Below are positions 27,337 to 36,923 of a DNA stretch of 64,000 nt, piece after piece; the stretch's first letter is position 1, and the number at the start of each line of letters is the position of its first letter. This stretch comes from Maribacter vaceletii (GTDB lineage: Bacteria; Bacteroidota; Bacteroidia; Flavobacteriales; Flavobacteriaceae), in assembly GCF_003634105.1 (NCBI RefSeq), contig NZ_RBIQ01000009.1, positions 62,001 to 126,000 of the forward strand, in the 5' to 3' direction. The position numbers and the translations under genes were made by a program. The notes beneath the pieces were generated by a model, which worked only from the letters and a program-made list of their open reading frames with translations, searched no databases and was not told where the DNA came from.

Positions 27337-30300
27337 TTAATCAGGACTAATAGAATTTGAATATTTTCCTGGAGAAACTCCAAATTTTTCTTTAAAAAGT
27401 TTACTAAAATGGGTTCTACTTTTAAAGCCTGTCATTACATAAACTTCATTTATAGAAACATTTTTGTTTAATATTAATTCCCCTGCTTTTTTAAGTCTAT
27501 ACCCTTTTAAGAGTTCAAAAGGGGTCTGATTGGTTAAAGATTTTACTTTCTGAAAAAAATGTGTCCTATTGAGGTAAAGTTCCTTTGCAAATGTATTAAT
27601 ATCTAAATCTTGATTATCTAGGTTTTCTGCCATTAAATTATATAACTTTTCTAAAAAGGCGTTATCATTTCTGTTGTTCTTATTATTGTCTTTATTTAGG
27701 GGAATTCCTATTTGGTAACGCTCTCTTAACTGTTTCCTATTTTCTAATAACATAGCTATTTGTGTTATTAAAAAAGGTACACTAAAAGGCTTTGTAATAT
27801 AAGCATCTGCACCATCTCTTAACCCTTGAATATGACCTTCTATTTTTGTAAAAGCAGTTAAAAGGATTACTGGGATATGACTAGTTTTCATATCCGATTT
27901 TATTTTGTTGCAAAGTTGTAATCCGTTCATTTCAGGCATGTGTACATCACTAAGAATAATATCTGGCCATTCATCTTCCATCGCATTTAAACATTCCTTT
28001 CCATTATTAAATGGTTTTACTTTAAAATAAGGAGTTAAAACATCGGTCACAAAAACACGCATATCTAAATTATCTTCTACAAAATAAACAACAACGGTGG
28101 AGTAATCTTCTTTTAAAAGAACTTTTTCTTGCGTATTGTTTTTCACAATTTGAGTGTTAAACTCAAATTTTTTCTCCTCAGATAAAATTATTTCTACTTT
28201 CTCTTCTTGTTCTAAAGCTCCATCTTGCTTAACTACAGGAAGTACCAATTTCATATCCGTACCTTTATCTATTTCGCTTTCTACAGATATATAGCCATAA
28301 TGCATTTCTACCAACCTCTTTGTAAAAGCTAAACCAATACCAGAACCACCGAGATTTATATTTTTTTGCCTTTTTGTTTGATAAAATCTTTTAAACACAT
28401 GTTCTAAATCTTCTTTATCTATACCTCTTCCGGTATCTTTTACACTTAGTATTAAATCTTTATCATCACTTCTAAAATCTATTGTAATAGAATCATTTGG
28501 CTCTGTATATTTAAAGGCGTTACTAAGTAGATTATTTAAAACCTTTTCTAGTTTATTTTTATCTGCAGAAATAAAAATTTCATTTCCTGGACTAATGACA
28601 GTAAGTTTCTTTTTATCACTATCTGCCATAAACTTAAAGTCGCTCACTAAATCCTCTATAAACGCATTAAAACTAAATCTAGAATAATTCATTTTTAAAA
28701 GGTTAGCCTCAGATTTTTGAAAATCGTGAACTTGAGTTACTAACTGTCTAATCTTTCTAGATTGCCTTAAAACTAGCTGAAGTTTATCACTAACATCTTT
28801 ATTTCCTTTATATCTTTCTAACAAAATATTTACAGGGCTTGCTATTAATGTTAATGGAGTTTTTAATTCATGAGATATATTAGAAAAAAAACGAAGTTTT
28901 GCTTTATTAATTTCTTTTACATTCTCTATTTCTAAATGCTCAATCTCAACTTTATGATTTAAAGACTGTATTTTTAATAGAGTTAATACTACTATATATG
29001 AAACTAAAAGTATACCTAGTAGATATAATAAATACGCCCATATAGTTTTCCAAAATGGTGGCGCTATATTTATTTTAATATTCTTAGAAGCAGTCCAGTC
29101 ATTTAACGAATTAGAAGCCATTACACTAAGCTCATACTCTCCTGGCTGAAGTCCATTAAAATATAAAGATTTTTGATCAGATGATGTTTCTATCCACTCC
29201 TTATTTGTAGGCAATAATTTATATTTTAAATGATGGTTTTTGGGATTTAAAAAATGAAGACTTGCTAAATCTATAGAAAATACATTTTCATCGTGCTTTA
29301 AATTTATTTCTTTCTGTTCATTTAGCCTTTTATTTAGTAAAACTCTACCATTTATGGTATCTCCAGGAATTATTTTTTTATTAAAAATCTTTAAAGATTC
29401 TAATTGTAAAATTGGTAAACTTTCTTTTTTAGGAAGTTCATCTTTATTAAAATAGCAAAACCCATTTACTCCTGAGAAGAACAAAGATTTACTATTTACC
29501 ATAGAGGCTACGTACCAAAAATCTTCAAAAGGTAAACCATCAGAGATACTAAAATTTCTAACCACACGATTAGTTACATCTAATTTATTGAGCCCTTTAT
29601 TTGTTGCTACCCATAAATTTTCGTCATCTGCAACTAGTGCTTTTACGACATTATTAGACAAGCCGTCTTTTTCTGTGAAAGAAACAAACTTTAAATCTGC
29701 TGCTTCATTTTCTATCTTACATATACCTCCTCCTTCTGTGCCCAACCATAACTCTTTATTTGGGAGTCTTAAAATAGAAGTAACAAAATTACTAGAAATA
29801 GAATTTTCATCTCCTTTTATATTAATATACTGTTTTACCTCTGCGTTTTCAAGAGACTTGTCATTATTCAATTTTAGTTTATATAAACCATCTGCATCTG
29901 TACCTATCCAAATATATTTTTTTAATGGATCTAGAAATAATGCTCTAAAAAGTGAGGGCTTGTTTTTATTAAAAAAAGGATTATCGTAGAGAGATTCTAT
30001 TTTTAAAATATCTCTATTATCATCTAAATATATTTTATAAATACTTTCTGTGTTTACTATCCAAATATTACCTTCTATATCTTCTTTAATTAACCTAACA
30101 TGTCCAGGTTCTTTAATGTCTATTAAATCATTTTCTAGTTTTACTACTTTACCTTTTTTAATTTTAAATATTCCTATACCAGCTATTTTTAACCAGATAC
30201 ATTTTTTAGAATCTACATAAATATGAGACCCTCTCACTAAATATTTATTAGGCATAAAAAAAGGAAGTGGTTCAAATTCTTCTTTCTCTATATTGAAAAG

Positions 30301-31467
30301 TACTACACCTCCTCTATTTGCCGTTAATAGCACTTTATTATCCTCAAACTTAGTAATAGAAGTTATATTATTAGATAATGGGCCAAAAGGATAATTTAAT
30401 TTAGTATGATACTTTTTAAAAGGTGTTTCTCTTAAATTAAATTTATATATACCATTATTAAATGTACTAACCCAACAACCACTTTTAATGTTAGATGCTA
30501 TTGCACTTGTTCTTATAACATTATCTTTTTCATTAAAAGTAGCTATCTTATATGGTTTGTTGTTTAGAAACCTTTCTACATTAGTAATATGAATAATTCC
30601 GTTGGTTAAAGTTCCTAACCACAAATTCCCTAATGGGTCTAAAGAAGAACTATTAAAGCCTTCGTTTATAAATTTTCGCTTCTTAAATTTATAACTAACC
30701 TCTCCTTTTATATTTCTATCAAAAGTTAAATGAACAACACCTAAATTAGTGGTAACTATTAAATTACTACTACTTACTTTTACTATTGAATTACAATATT
30801 TTATTTTATTTTTTAAAACTTTAGTAAATACATTAGTTTTTAAATCAAAGGAATATAAGCCGTTAGAAGTTGTAAGTAAATATGTTCTTTTATTTATTTT
30901 TAATCCATCATAAAAATCTATCCTAATATTTTTATCCTCCTTAGGAACTTCATAATGTCCAGAAAACTTATAATCCTCTGTAAAAACTAATATACCGCTA
31001 CCTTCTGTTAAACAATAAACTAATTTCGCTTCTTTATTAACTAATATTTTTCTAATAATAGGCCCCTTAACCCCTTTGTTAATATTCCTATTAGAATAAA
31101 TTGTAGTGAATTTTTCTTCTAAATAATTGTATACAGATATACCATTATCTGTACCTATCCAAATATTATTTTTTACATCTTCTGTAATAGTTCTTACTCT
31201 ATTACTAGCCAAAACTTCTTGACCTACAGAATTTTTATACACTTTAAAAGCATAACCATCAAATTTATTAAGCCCCTCATAAGTTCCAAACCATAAATAC
31301 CCTTTAGAGTCCTCTAGAATAGAAGTTACACCATTGTGTTCCAAACCATCTGTTAGGGTATAATTTTGGTCAAACTTTAATCTTTTTTCATCCTGAGACG
31401 TCACATAATTAAAACTTAGTAACACCAACCAAACAAAACAAAAAAAAGCTTTTTTTACCAAAGACAT
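27337..31467 (-). CDS. Hybrid two-component system regulator (second copy)
   Basis: The 1376-aa protein has an N-terminal signal, a periplasmic propeller sensor (repeats such as D-S-K-G-Y-L-W-F-G-T and N-N-I-W-I-G-T), a Y_Y_Y domain and a transmembrane helix near residues 810-830. The kinase has phosphorylated His866 (ISHELKTPLTLI) and an ATPase domain with DTGRGIDKEDL. The receiver has Asp1174 (LSDVHMPEMNG), and a C-terminal AraC-type DNA-binding domain follows. It is diverged from the regulator at 15808, so the two probably sense different oligosaccharides. It ends the run that starts with the sugar porter at 38492 and is followed by a strong terminator. Confidence 0.95.
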   Translation of the reverse strand: MSLVKKAFFCFVWLVLLSFNYVTSQDEKRLKFDQNYTLTDGLEHNGVTSILEDSKGYLWFGTYEGLNKFDGYAFKVYKNSVGQEVLASNRVRTITEDVKNNIWIGTDNGISVYNYLEEKFTTIYSNRNINKGVKGPIIRKILVNKEAKLVYCLTEGSGILVFTEDYKFSGHYEVPKEDKNIRIDFYDGLKINKRTYLLTTSNGLYSFDLKTNVFTKVLKNKIKYCNSIVKVSSSNLIVTTNLGVVHLTFDRNIKGEVSYKFKKRKFINEGFNSSSLDPLGNLWLGTLTNGIIHITNVERFLNNKPYKIATFNEKDNVIRTSAIASNIKSGCWVSTFNNGIYKFNLRETPFKKYHTKLNYPFGPLSNNITSITKFEDNKVLLTANRGGVVLFNIEKEEFEPLPFFMPNKYLVRGSHIYVDSKKCIWLKIAGIGIFKIKKGKVVKLENDLIDIKEPGHVRLIKEDIEGNIWIVNTESIYKIYLDDNRDILKIESLYDNPFFNKNKPSLFRALFLDPLKKYIWIGTDADGLYKLKLNNDKSLENAEVKQYINIKGDENSISSNFVTSILRLPNKELWLGTEGGGICKIENEAADLKFVSFTEKDGLSNNVVKALVADDENLWVATNKGLNKLDVTNRVVRNFSISDGLPFEDFWYVASMVNSKSLFFSGVNGFCYFNKDELPKKESLPILQLESLKIFNKKIIPGDTINGRVLLNKRLNEQKEINLKHDENVFSIDLASLHFLNPKNHHLKYKLLPTNKEWIETSSDQKSLYFNGLQPGEYELSVMASNSLNDWTASKNIKINIAPPFWKTIWAYLLYLLGILLVSYIVVLTLLKIQSLNHKVEIEHLEIENVKEINKAKLRFFSNISHELKTPLTLIASPVNILLERYKGNKDVSDKLQLVLRQSRKIRQLVTQVHDFQKSEANLLKMNYSRFSFNAFIEDLVSDFKFMADSDKKKLTVISPGNEIFISADKNKLEKVLNNLLSNAFKYTEPNDSITIDFRSDDKDLILSVKDTGRGIDKEDLEHVFKRFYQTKRQKNINLGGSGIGLAFTKRLVEMHYGYISVESEIDKGTDMKLVLPVVKQDGALEQEEKVEIILSEEKKFEFNTQIVKNNTQEKVLLKEDYSTVVVYFVEDNLDMRVFVTDVLTPYFKVKPFNNGKECLNAMEDEWPDIILSDVHMPEMNGLQLCNKIKSDMKTSHIPVILLTAFTKIEGHIQGLRDGADAYITKPFSVPFLITQIAMLLENRKQLRERYQIGIPLNKDNNKNNRNDNAFLEKLYNLMAENLDNQDLDINTFAKELYLNRTHFFQKVKSLTNQTPFELLKGYRLKKAGELILNKNVSINEVYVMTGFKSRTHFSKLFKEKFGVSPGKYSNSISPD

Positions 31468-31569
31468 AAAAGTACTATTTGCTTACAATTAACTGTAAAA
31501 ATAGCTAAACAGATTTAAAAACCATGATCAAGTTACCTGGAAGAGATTAAAATATTAAGTTTCATAAAC

Positions 31570-33066
31570 TTATTGCTTGGATGCTTTTTGAATTAACTTA
31601 GAAACTTCAAAAGTTTCGTTGTAACTAGGCATTCTGCCATCATTCCACATTTCTTCATCTTTGGCAGAATAAAACCATAATGGAGTAATAAAACTTTTTG
31701 TCCACTCTTTTGTTTTAGAAACCATAGCATTAAGGCGTTCAGGATACCTACTTGCTGCATTCTTCTTTTCTCCAATATCTGTAGTAATATTGGTTAATTT
31801 CCATGGCTCATTACCAACACGTGTAATTTTCCAATCGCCTTGTCTAGCACCTACATCGCAATGTCCATGACGGTAACGTAAACAATAAATCATTTCATCC
31901 TTATATGGTTCCGTATCTTCTAAAACATTTAGCATAATATCTTTTCCATCTAGTATTTTAGCATTTGGCAATTTAGATTTTGCTAAACCTGCAAAAGTTG
32001 GATATAAATCTAAAGAGGATACTGGAAAATCAAACTTTTTTCCTTTTGTAATTTTATTTGGCCAATGAAAAAACATTGGTACACGATAACCACCTTCCCA
32101 AGCGTCTCCTTTTGATCCTTTTAACGGATAATTATTAGCTCCATGATCAAAATTACCTCCGTTATCACTTAAGAAAACAATTAATGTATTATCATATTGG
32201 TTATTTTCTTTTAAGGCTTTTACAATACTCCCCATACCCCTATCTACAGCATAAACCATGGCTGCATATGTTCTCCTATCTTTATCTTGAATATGTGCAA
32301 ATTTCTTTAAATCCTCTTTTTTTGCTTCTAATGGCACATGCGGTGCATTATATGCTAAATAAATAAAGAAAGGTGTTTCTTTTTTTGATGCAATTTTAAT
32401 ATCATTCACAGCTTCTCTAGACAAGGCATCTGTAATATATTCAGTCTCTCTTACTTCCTTATTATTGTGTTCTAATGGCAAATAATAATCTCTAATATTT
32501 TTATTTCCCTCTTTAAGTTGTTTCTCATAAATTTTTAGATACTGCTCTGGAAAATAATTATGTCCGCCACCTAAAAAACCATAAAAATTATCGAATCCTC
32601 TTTTATTAGGGTGAAACTTAGGAGCAGCTCCTAAATGCCATTTACCAATTGCACTTGTATAGTAACCAGAATTCTGTAAAATTTTAGACATAAAGGTTTC
32701 CTTTAAGGGAACTCCCATATTGTCATCATTATTTTTACTAGAATTGCTATGCAAATTAAATGGCGTTCCAATTTCCTGTGAATAACGCCCTGTTAATAAT
32801 GATGCTCTACTTGGTCCGCAAAATGGATGTGCAACATAAGCCGATGTAAATACCACTCCATTATTTGCTAAATTATCTAGCTCTGGAGTTATAATATCTG
32901 TAGATCCATTAAAACCTACATCTGCATACCCTAGGTCATCACATAAGACTACTAGAATATTAGGCTTTTTAGATTCATTAATAAAACTTGATTGTGCCTT
33001 ACAACTACTAACAGTTAGCAATAATACCATTAGTAGAGCACTGTTAATTTTTTTAAATAGTTTCAT
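31570..33066 (-). CDS. S1-type sulfatase (CGPSR), lipoprotein
   Basis: The 498-aa protein has lipobox VSSC (Cys22), metal pair in VVLCDDLGYADVG, and formylglycine motif C-G-P-S-R (Cys83) with the ensuing LLTGRY. FLSDNGGNF and WEGGYRVPM complete the active site. It begins 11 nt after the neighbouring sulfatase gene, so both are co-expressed with the GH127 and sugar porter upstream. A role in removing sulfate from red-algal galactan fragments is inferred. The C-G-P-S-R signature resembles that of the sulfatase at 56492, but the two are not close copies. Confidence 0.92.
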   Translation of the reverse strand: MKLFKKINSALLMVLLLTVSSCKAQSSFINESKKPNILVVLCDDLGYADVGFNGSTDIITPELDNLANNGVVFTSAYVAHPFCGPSRASLLTGRYSQEIGTPFNLHSNSSKNNDDNMGVPLKETFMSKILQNSGYYTSAIGKWHLGAAPKFHPNKRGFDNFYGFLGGGHNYFPEQYLKIYEKQLKEGNKNIRDYYLPLEHNNKEVRETEYITDALSREAVNDIKIASKKETPFFIYLAYNAPHVPLEAKKEDLKKFAHIQDKDRRTYAAMVYAVDRGMGSIVKALKENNQYDNTLIVFLSDNGGNFDHGANNYPLKGSKGDAWEGGYRVPMFFHWPNKITKGKKFDFPVSSLDLYPTFAGLAKSKLPNAKILDGKDIMLNVLEDTEPYKDEMIYCLRYRHGHCDVGARQGDWKITRVGNEPWKLTNITTDIGEKKNAASRYPERLNAMVSKTKEWTKSFITPLWFYSAKDEEMWNDGRMPSYNETFEVSKLIQKASKQ

Positions 33067-33077
33067 TCTTATCCTAA

Positions 33078-34760
33078 TTATTTTATTACTGTAGCCATAT
33101 TACCTTTCCAACCTTTGTTAAATTGCAATAACAGTTTACTTACCAAATTTGGGTTGTCGTTTGCTATGTTAATAGTTTCTGTAGGGTCTGCATTATGGTC
33201 ATATAATTCTATAAACAAAGGTTCTTTTTCTGGTTGGGTATAATCTTTCCAAACTATAAATCTATACTGCTGCGTTCTCATTGCATAGCCCATTAACCTA
33301 TTTTCAAAAAATTCTCTATCCCATTTATCTTTTTGCTGCTCTTTAATTTTTCCTTCTACCTCTTCTATTAAAGGTCCAAAATAAGTTTCTCTCATTCCTT
33401 TAGATAACGGATTTGCAGCCCATTCTCTTAATGCCGGATTAGGAAATTGACTAAAAGCTGCTGTTTTCCAAGTTTGGTTAGGATTAGTCAATAAAGGCTT
33501 AAAACTTTGACCCTCTATGTGCTTAGGTAAATCTAACCCCGCTAATTCGGATAATGTTGGATACATATCGACCAACTCAACTAAAGCATCAGATTTTTTA
33601 CCTCGCACTTCTTTTGCCATGTCTGGAGTCCAAATTATTAAAGGTACTCTAGTCGCTATCTCATAGTTAGTTGCTTTTCCCCAAATTCCCATATCTCCTA
33701 AATGCCATCCATGATCACTCCACAGAATAATAATAGTATTATCTCTTACTCCAGCTTCTTCTAAAGCATTTATCATTAAACCTACTTGCGCATCTATATA
33801 ACTTACACAAGCCAAATAGGCATGTTTAAGCGTTCTTGCCATTTCATTATTAATAGGGCCTTTTTTAGGAATACCATATCTGGCACGTAACTCAAAAGAA
33901 GGATGCAACCCCATAGTAGCACCATCTTTAGGTCCATCAGGTTCTGTCGCTAATTGAATCTTCTCTGGATCATACAAATCCCAATACTTCTCTGGTGCTA
34001 ACCAATTTAAGTGTGGTTTTTTCATACCCATACCTAAAAAGAAAGGCTTATCTGGATTTTTTTGCAACATATCTTTTAACGTAGCTATTGCCAATTCCGC
34101 ATTGTAACCATCCTCATAAAAAGAATCTGGAACATCTGCTTTTTCATAGGCTGGCCCTTTACCTAAGCCATTTCTAGGTGCATTTTTACCATATTTAGCA
34201 ATTACATCTGCAGTACTTTTTTTAGAAAATTCTTGATTTTCTTTTAATGCATAACCACCAGGAGCATTACTTTTCTTTATTGTCATTTTATCATAAGCAG
34301 GTTCTCTACTCCATGATTTGCCTACATCTGACCATTTATCTTTATGGAAAATTTTACCAGTATGAACAGCTTCGTATCCATTTTTTATAAAATGCTGTGG
34401 TAATGTAACAATATCAGGGTTTGCTTCTCTAAAATAAGTCCAGTTTTCGATAACATTAATAGTTTCTGGTCTTGCCCCTGTCATTAAACTTGCTCTGGAT
34501 GGGCTACAAATTGGCTGTTGACAATATGCTTTGTTAAACAATAATCCATCAGATGCCAACTTATCTATATTTGGTGTAATAGCTATTTCTGAACCATAGG
34601 CTCCTATTTCTGGTCTTAAATCATCTATAGCCAAAAAAAGAATATTTGGCTTTTTCTTTTCTGTAACAACAGTTTTTTTATTCTCTTGACAACCAACTAC
34701 AATTAATCCAATAAAAAAGAAAAAAAAATGTTTACAATAACTATTATTTACAACTTGCAT
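33078..34760 (-). CDS. S1-type sulfatase, iduronate-2-sulfatase-like, lipoprotein
   Basis: The 560-aa protein has lipobox VVGC (Cys24), metal-binding FLAIDDLRPEIGAYG, and formylglycine motif C-S-P-S-R (Cys85). The pattern LMTGARPETINV after it is typical of iduronate-2-sulfatase-like (S1_7 as I recall) enzymes, which occur in carrageenan loci. WSDHGWHLGDMGIWGKAT supplies further active-site residues. A 160-nt gap separates it from the GH127 gene upstream. That gap holds a short hairpin (34781-34804) but no clear terminator, so read-through is likely. Confidence 0.92.
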   Translation of the reverse strand: MQVVNNSYCKHFFFFFIGLIVVGCQENKKTVVTEKKKPNILFLAIDDLRPEIGAYGSEIAITPNIDKLASDGLLFNKAYCQQPICSPSRASLMTGARPETINVIENWTYFREANPDIVTLPQHFIKNGYEAVHTGKIFHKDKWSDVGKSWSREPAYDKMTIKKSNAPGGYALKENQEFSKKSTADVIAKYGKNAPRNGLGKGPAYEKADVPDSFYEDGYNAELAIATLKDMLQKNPDKPFFLGMGMKKPHLNWLAPEKYWDLYDPEKIQLATEPDGPKDGATMGLHPSFELRARYGIPKKGPINNEMARTLKHAYLACVSYIDAQVGLMINALEEAGVRDNTIIILWSDHGWHLGDMGIWGKATNYEIATRVPLIIWTPDMAKEVRGKKSDALVELVDMYPTLSELAGLDLPKHIEGQSFKPLLTNPNQTWKTAAFSQFPNPALREWAANPLSKGMRETYFGPLIEEVEGKIKEQQKDKWDREFFENRLMGYAMRTQQYRFIVWKDYTQPEKEPLFIELYDHNADPTETINIANDNPNLVSKLLLQFNKGWKGNMATVIK

Positions 34761-34920
34761 ACTATTATATTTTGATATATTGAGGCTCTATAAAAAAAGC
34801 CTCATCAAAGTTCTTAACTTTATTAAAAGTTAGTTTTATATAAATTACCAGATAGTAACAGTATTTTACCTTTATACTTATTATCTTTTATTATTTTACT
34901 AAACAAAAACATAAATACTC

Positions 34921-36906
34921 TTAAGACCAAATAACAGGCATAAAAACAGTCATCTCTGCTTGCCCCCTATTACTCCAAGAAAAGTATGGGACTAATTGTG
35001 TTTTATATGATTTTAAAACTGGCTTTACTACAGCTCTATACATTTCATCATTTTTATCTTCTCTTATGTGCAGTTCAGTTTTTACTACTGTTACTCCTCC
35101 TAAGAAACCTGGCTTATGCTCTGCTACTAATTCAGCATCTCCCTTAATATACACATCTAAAATAGAAGTATTTTCTGGTAAATCCGGAGTTTCAACACAG
35201 TAAACAATAGGCCCTCTTTTAACTGCTATTTGATTTCTAGTTTCCTCAATTCTGTTATGCCCTTCAATTAACTTAATTTCCATAGGCATATCTAAAACAA
35301 TAACATCGCTAGCTTTCCATTCCCGATTAATTACTGCAAAAGTTCCTGGAACAACTTCTACACCAGTATCCTCCCCGTTTACTTTTAAAGTACTATCTAT
35401 AGCCCATTTTGGAATTCTTATTTTCACATCAAAAGGTTCTGCTTTACACTCCTCCACTGTAATTTTAACAACACCTTTCCAAGGGTAATCTGTATCTTGA
35501 GTTAGCTTTAATGGAGAACCATCTAATAAATTGGTATCTAAGGTATTCCCCCCAAATAACACCACTACAACTCCGTTTTCTGATAATGTATACGCCCACC
35601 CAGAACTTTTACAAATAGTTCTTACTAAATTAGGAGGACAACAAAAGCATTCTAAATAAGCCTGCCTTACAGGGCTTTCTGTAACATCTGCATGTGCTTC
35701 ATAATCTCTAGCACCATTAACCATTCTTAATGGGTTTGAGTAGAAGTATTCCTTCCCCTCAATACTAATACCTGATAAACCACTATTAAATAATACTAAT
35801 TCTATAATATCAGCATAACGTGACTCTTCTTTTAAAGCCATCATCCTATTACTAAACATTGCGTTACAAAGGTTTGCACAAGTTTCATTATATGCTGTCA
35901 TGTTAGGCATCATGTAAGCATCAATAAAACCTTCCTCGATCATATCTAAACTAGTAGATGCTCCATAATGTGCTTGGCCTACAGCTCCAGTAACATACAT
36001 TTTTTTACCTGTTACATTTTCCCATAACCTATCTAAAGCTTCTAGTAAAGATTTTTCTCCAGTTTCAGCATATACATCCGCTGCGCCGGCATAATAATAT
36101 AAAGCTAAAACAGCATGACCTACAGCTTCTTTAGATTCTCTTAATGGTGTACGTTCTTGTACCATATCTCCAATAGGATAATCTTTTGTTGTAGAGTGGT
36201 CTTCTATTTTGAATGTTCCTCTTCTATTAATGAATTTTTCAGCTAATTTTAAATACTTCTCATCTCTAACAGTTCTATATAATTCAACTAATCCCATAAT
36301 CTGAGTTTGGTTAAATCCAAAACGTTGGTAGTGTTTGGTATCTGGCATAAAATATACACATAACAAATCTGCTTGTTTAATAGCAATATCTAAAAAGTTT
36401 CGTTGCCCTGTTAGGCGATAGTGTATACTAGCAGCTATGAATAAATGCCCATAATTATACATTTCATGATACTTCCTATTTGAATACCTTTCTGCACCTT
36501 CAGTAATTTGTATATGGGTATGAATGTATCCATCTTCTTCTTGAGCTTTACCTATCCACTCAATATACTCGTCTAACTTTTTTAATAGAACTTCGTCTTT
36601 AGTTAAAGAATAGATATACATGCATGCTTCCATGTACTTAAAGAAATCTCCATCATGCCAATAAAAGCCTTTATGTTCCCCTTCTTTTTCTCCTGCAGCA
36701 ATTTTAAAATTGTTTAGCCCATGACCAACATCACCACATAAAACATCTCCCATATACGGTACCATGATTTGTGCCGCAGCATTTTCTTTATTTGCCCAAA
36801 ATCCATTACTCCATCTACAATCGCCAAAATTTATACTCTTTAATTTTACATATGGACTTTCTGAGGTATTCGTTATTGCTTTTTTATGATTGTTACTAAT
36901 TTTCAT
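34921..36906 (-). CDS. GH127-type (DUF1680) glycoside hydrolase without signal peptide
   Basis: The 661-aa protein has an (alpha/alpha)6 barrel and C-terminal beta domains typical of DUF1680. The active-site set of GH127 is intact: acid/base Glu325 (IEEGF), Glu341 and Cys343 (NETC) and the Cys422-Cys423 pair (ECFCCPPN), the zinc/cysteine-nucleophile centre of beta-L-arabinofuranosidases. Unlike its three paralogs at 50175-56465, it starts directly with MKISNNHKK and has no export signal, so it is probably cytoplasmic and acts on an imported oligosaccharide. It is most like the paralog at 54432. In Zobellia some GH127 enzymes release 3,6-anhydro-D-galactose. It follows a sugar porter by 17 nt, which supports intracellular action. 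Confidence 0.9.
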   Translation of the reverse strand: MKISNNHKKAITNTSESPYVKLKSINFGDCRWSNGFWANKENAAAQIMVPYMGDVLCGDVGHGLNNFKIAAGEKEGEHKGFYWHDGDFFKYMEACMYIYSLTKDEVLLKKLDEYIEWIGKAQEEDGYIHTHIQITEGAERYSNRKYHEMYNYGHLFIAASIHYRLTGQRNFLDIAIKQADLLCVYFMPDTKHYQRFGFNQTQIMGLVELYRTVRDEKYLKLAEKFINRRGTFKIEDHSTTKDYPIGDMVQERTPLRESKEAVGHAVLALYYYAGAADVYAETGEKSLLEALDRLWENVTGKKMYVTGAVGQAHYGASTSLDMIEEGFIDAYMMPNMTAYNETCANLCNAMFSNRMMALKEESRYADIIELVLFNSGLSGISIEGKEYFYSNPLRMVNGARDYEAHADVTESPVRQAYLECFCCPPNLVRTICKSSGWAYTLSENGVVVVLFGGNTLDTNLLDGSPLKLTQDTDYPWKGVVKITVEECKAEPFDVKIRIPKWAIDSTLKVNGEDTGVEVVPGTFAVINREWKASDVIVLDMPMEIKLIEGHNRIEETRNQIAVKRGPIVYCVETPDLPENTSILDVYIKGDAELVAEHKPGFLGGVTVVKTELHIREDKNDEMYRAVVKPVLKSYKTQLVPYFSWSNRGQAEMTVFMPVIWS

Positions 36907-36923
36907 TATCCTATACTATTATT

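Noticed and set aside
34781-34804. Hairpin TGAGGCT...AGCCTCA as terminator after the signal-less GH127
   Set aside because: The T-rich tract is in the loop and not after the stem on the transcribed strand. It may have a minor regulatory role at most.
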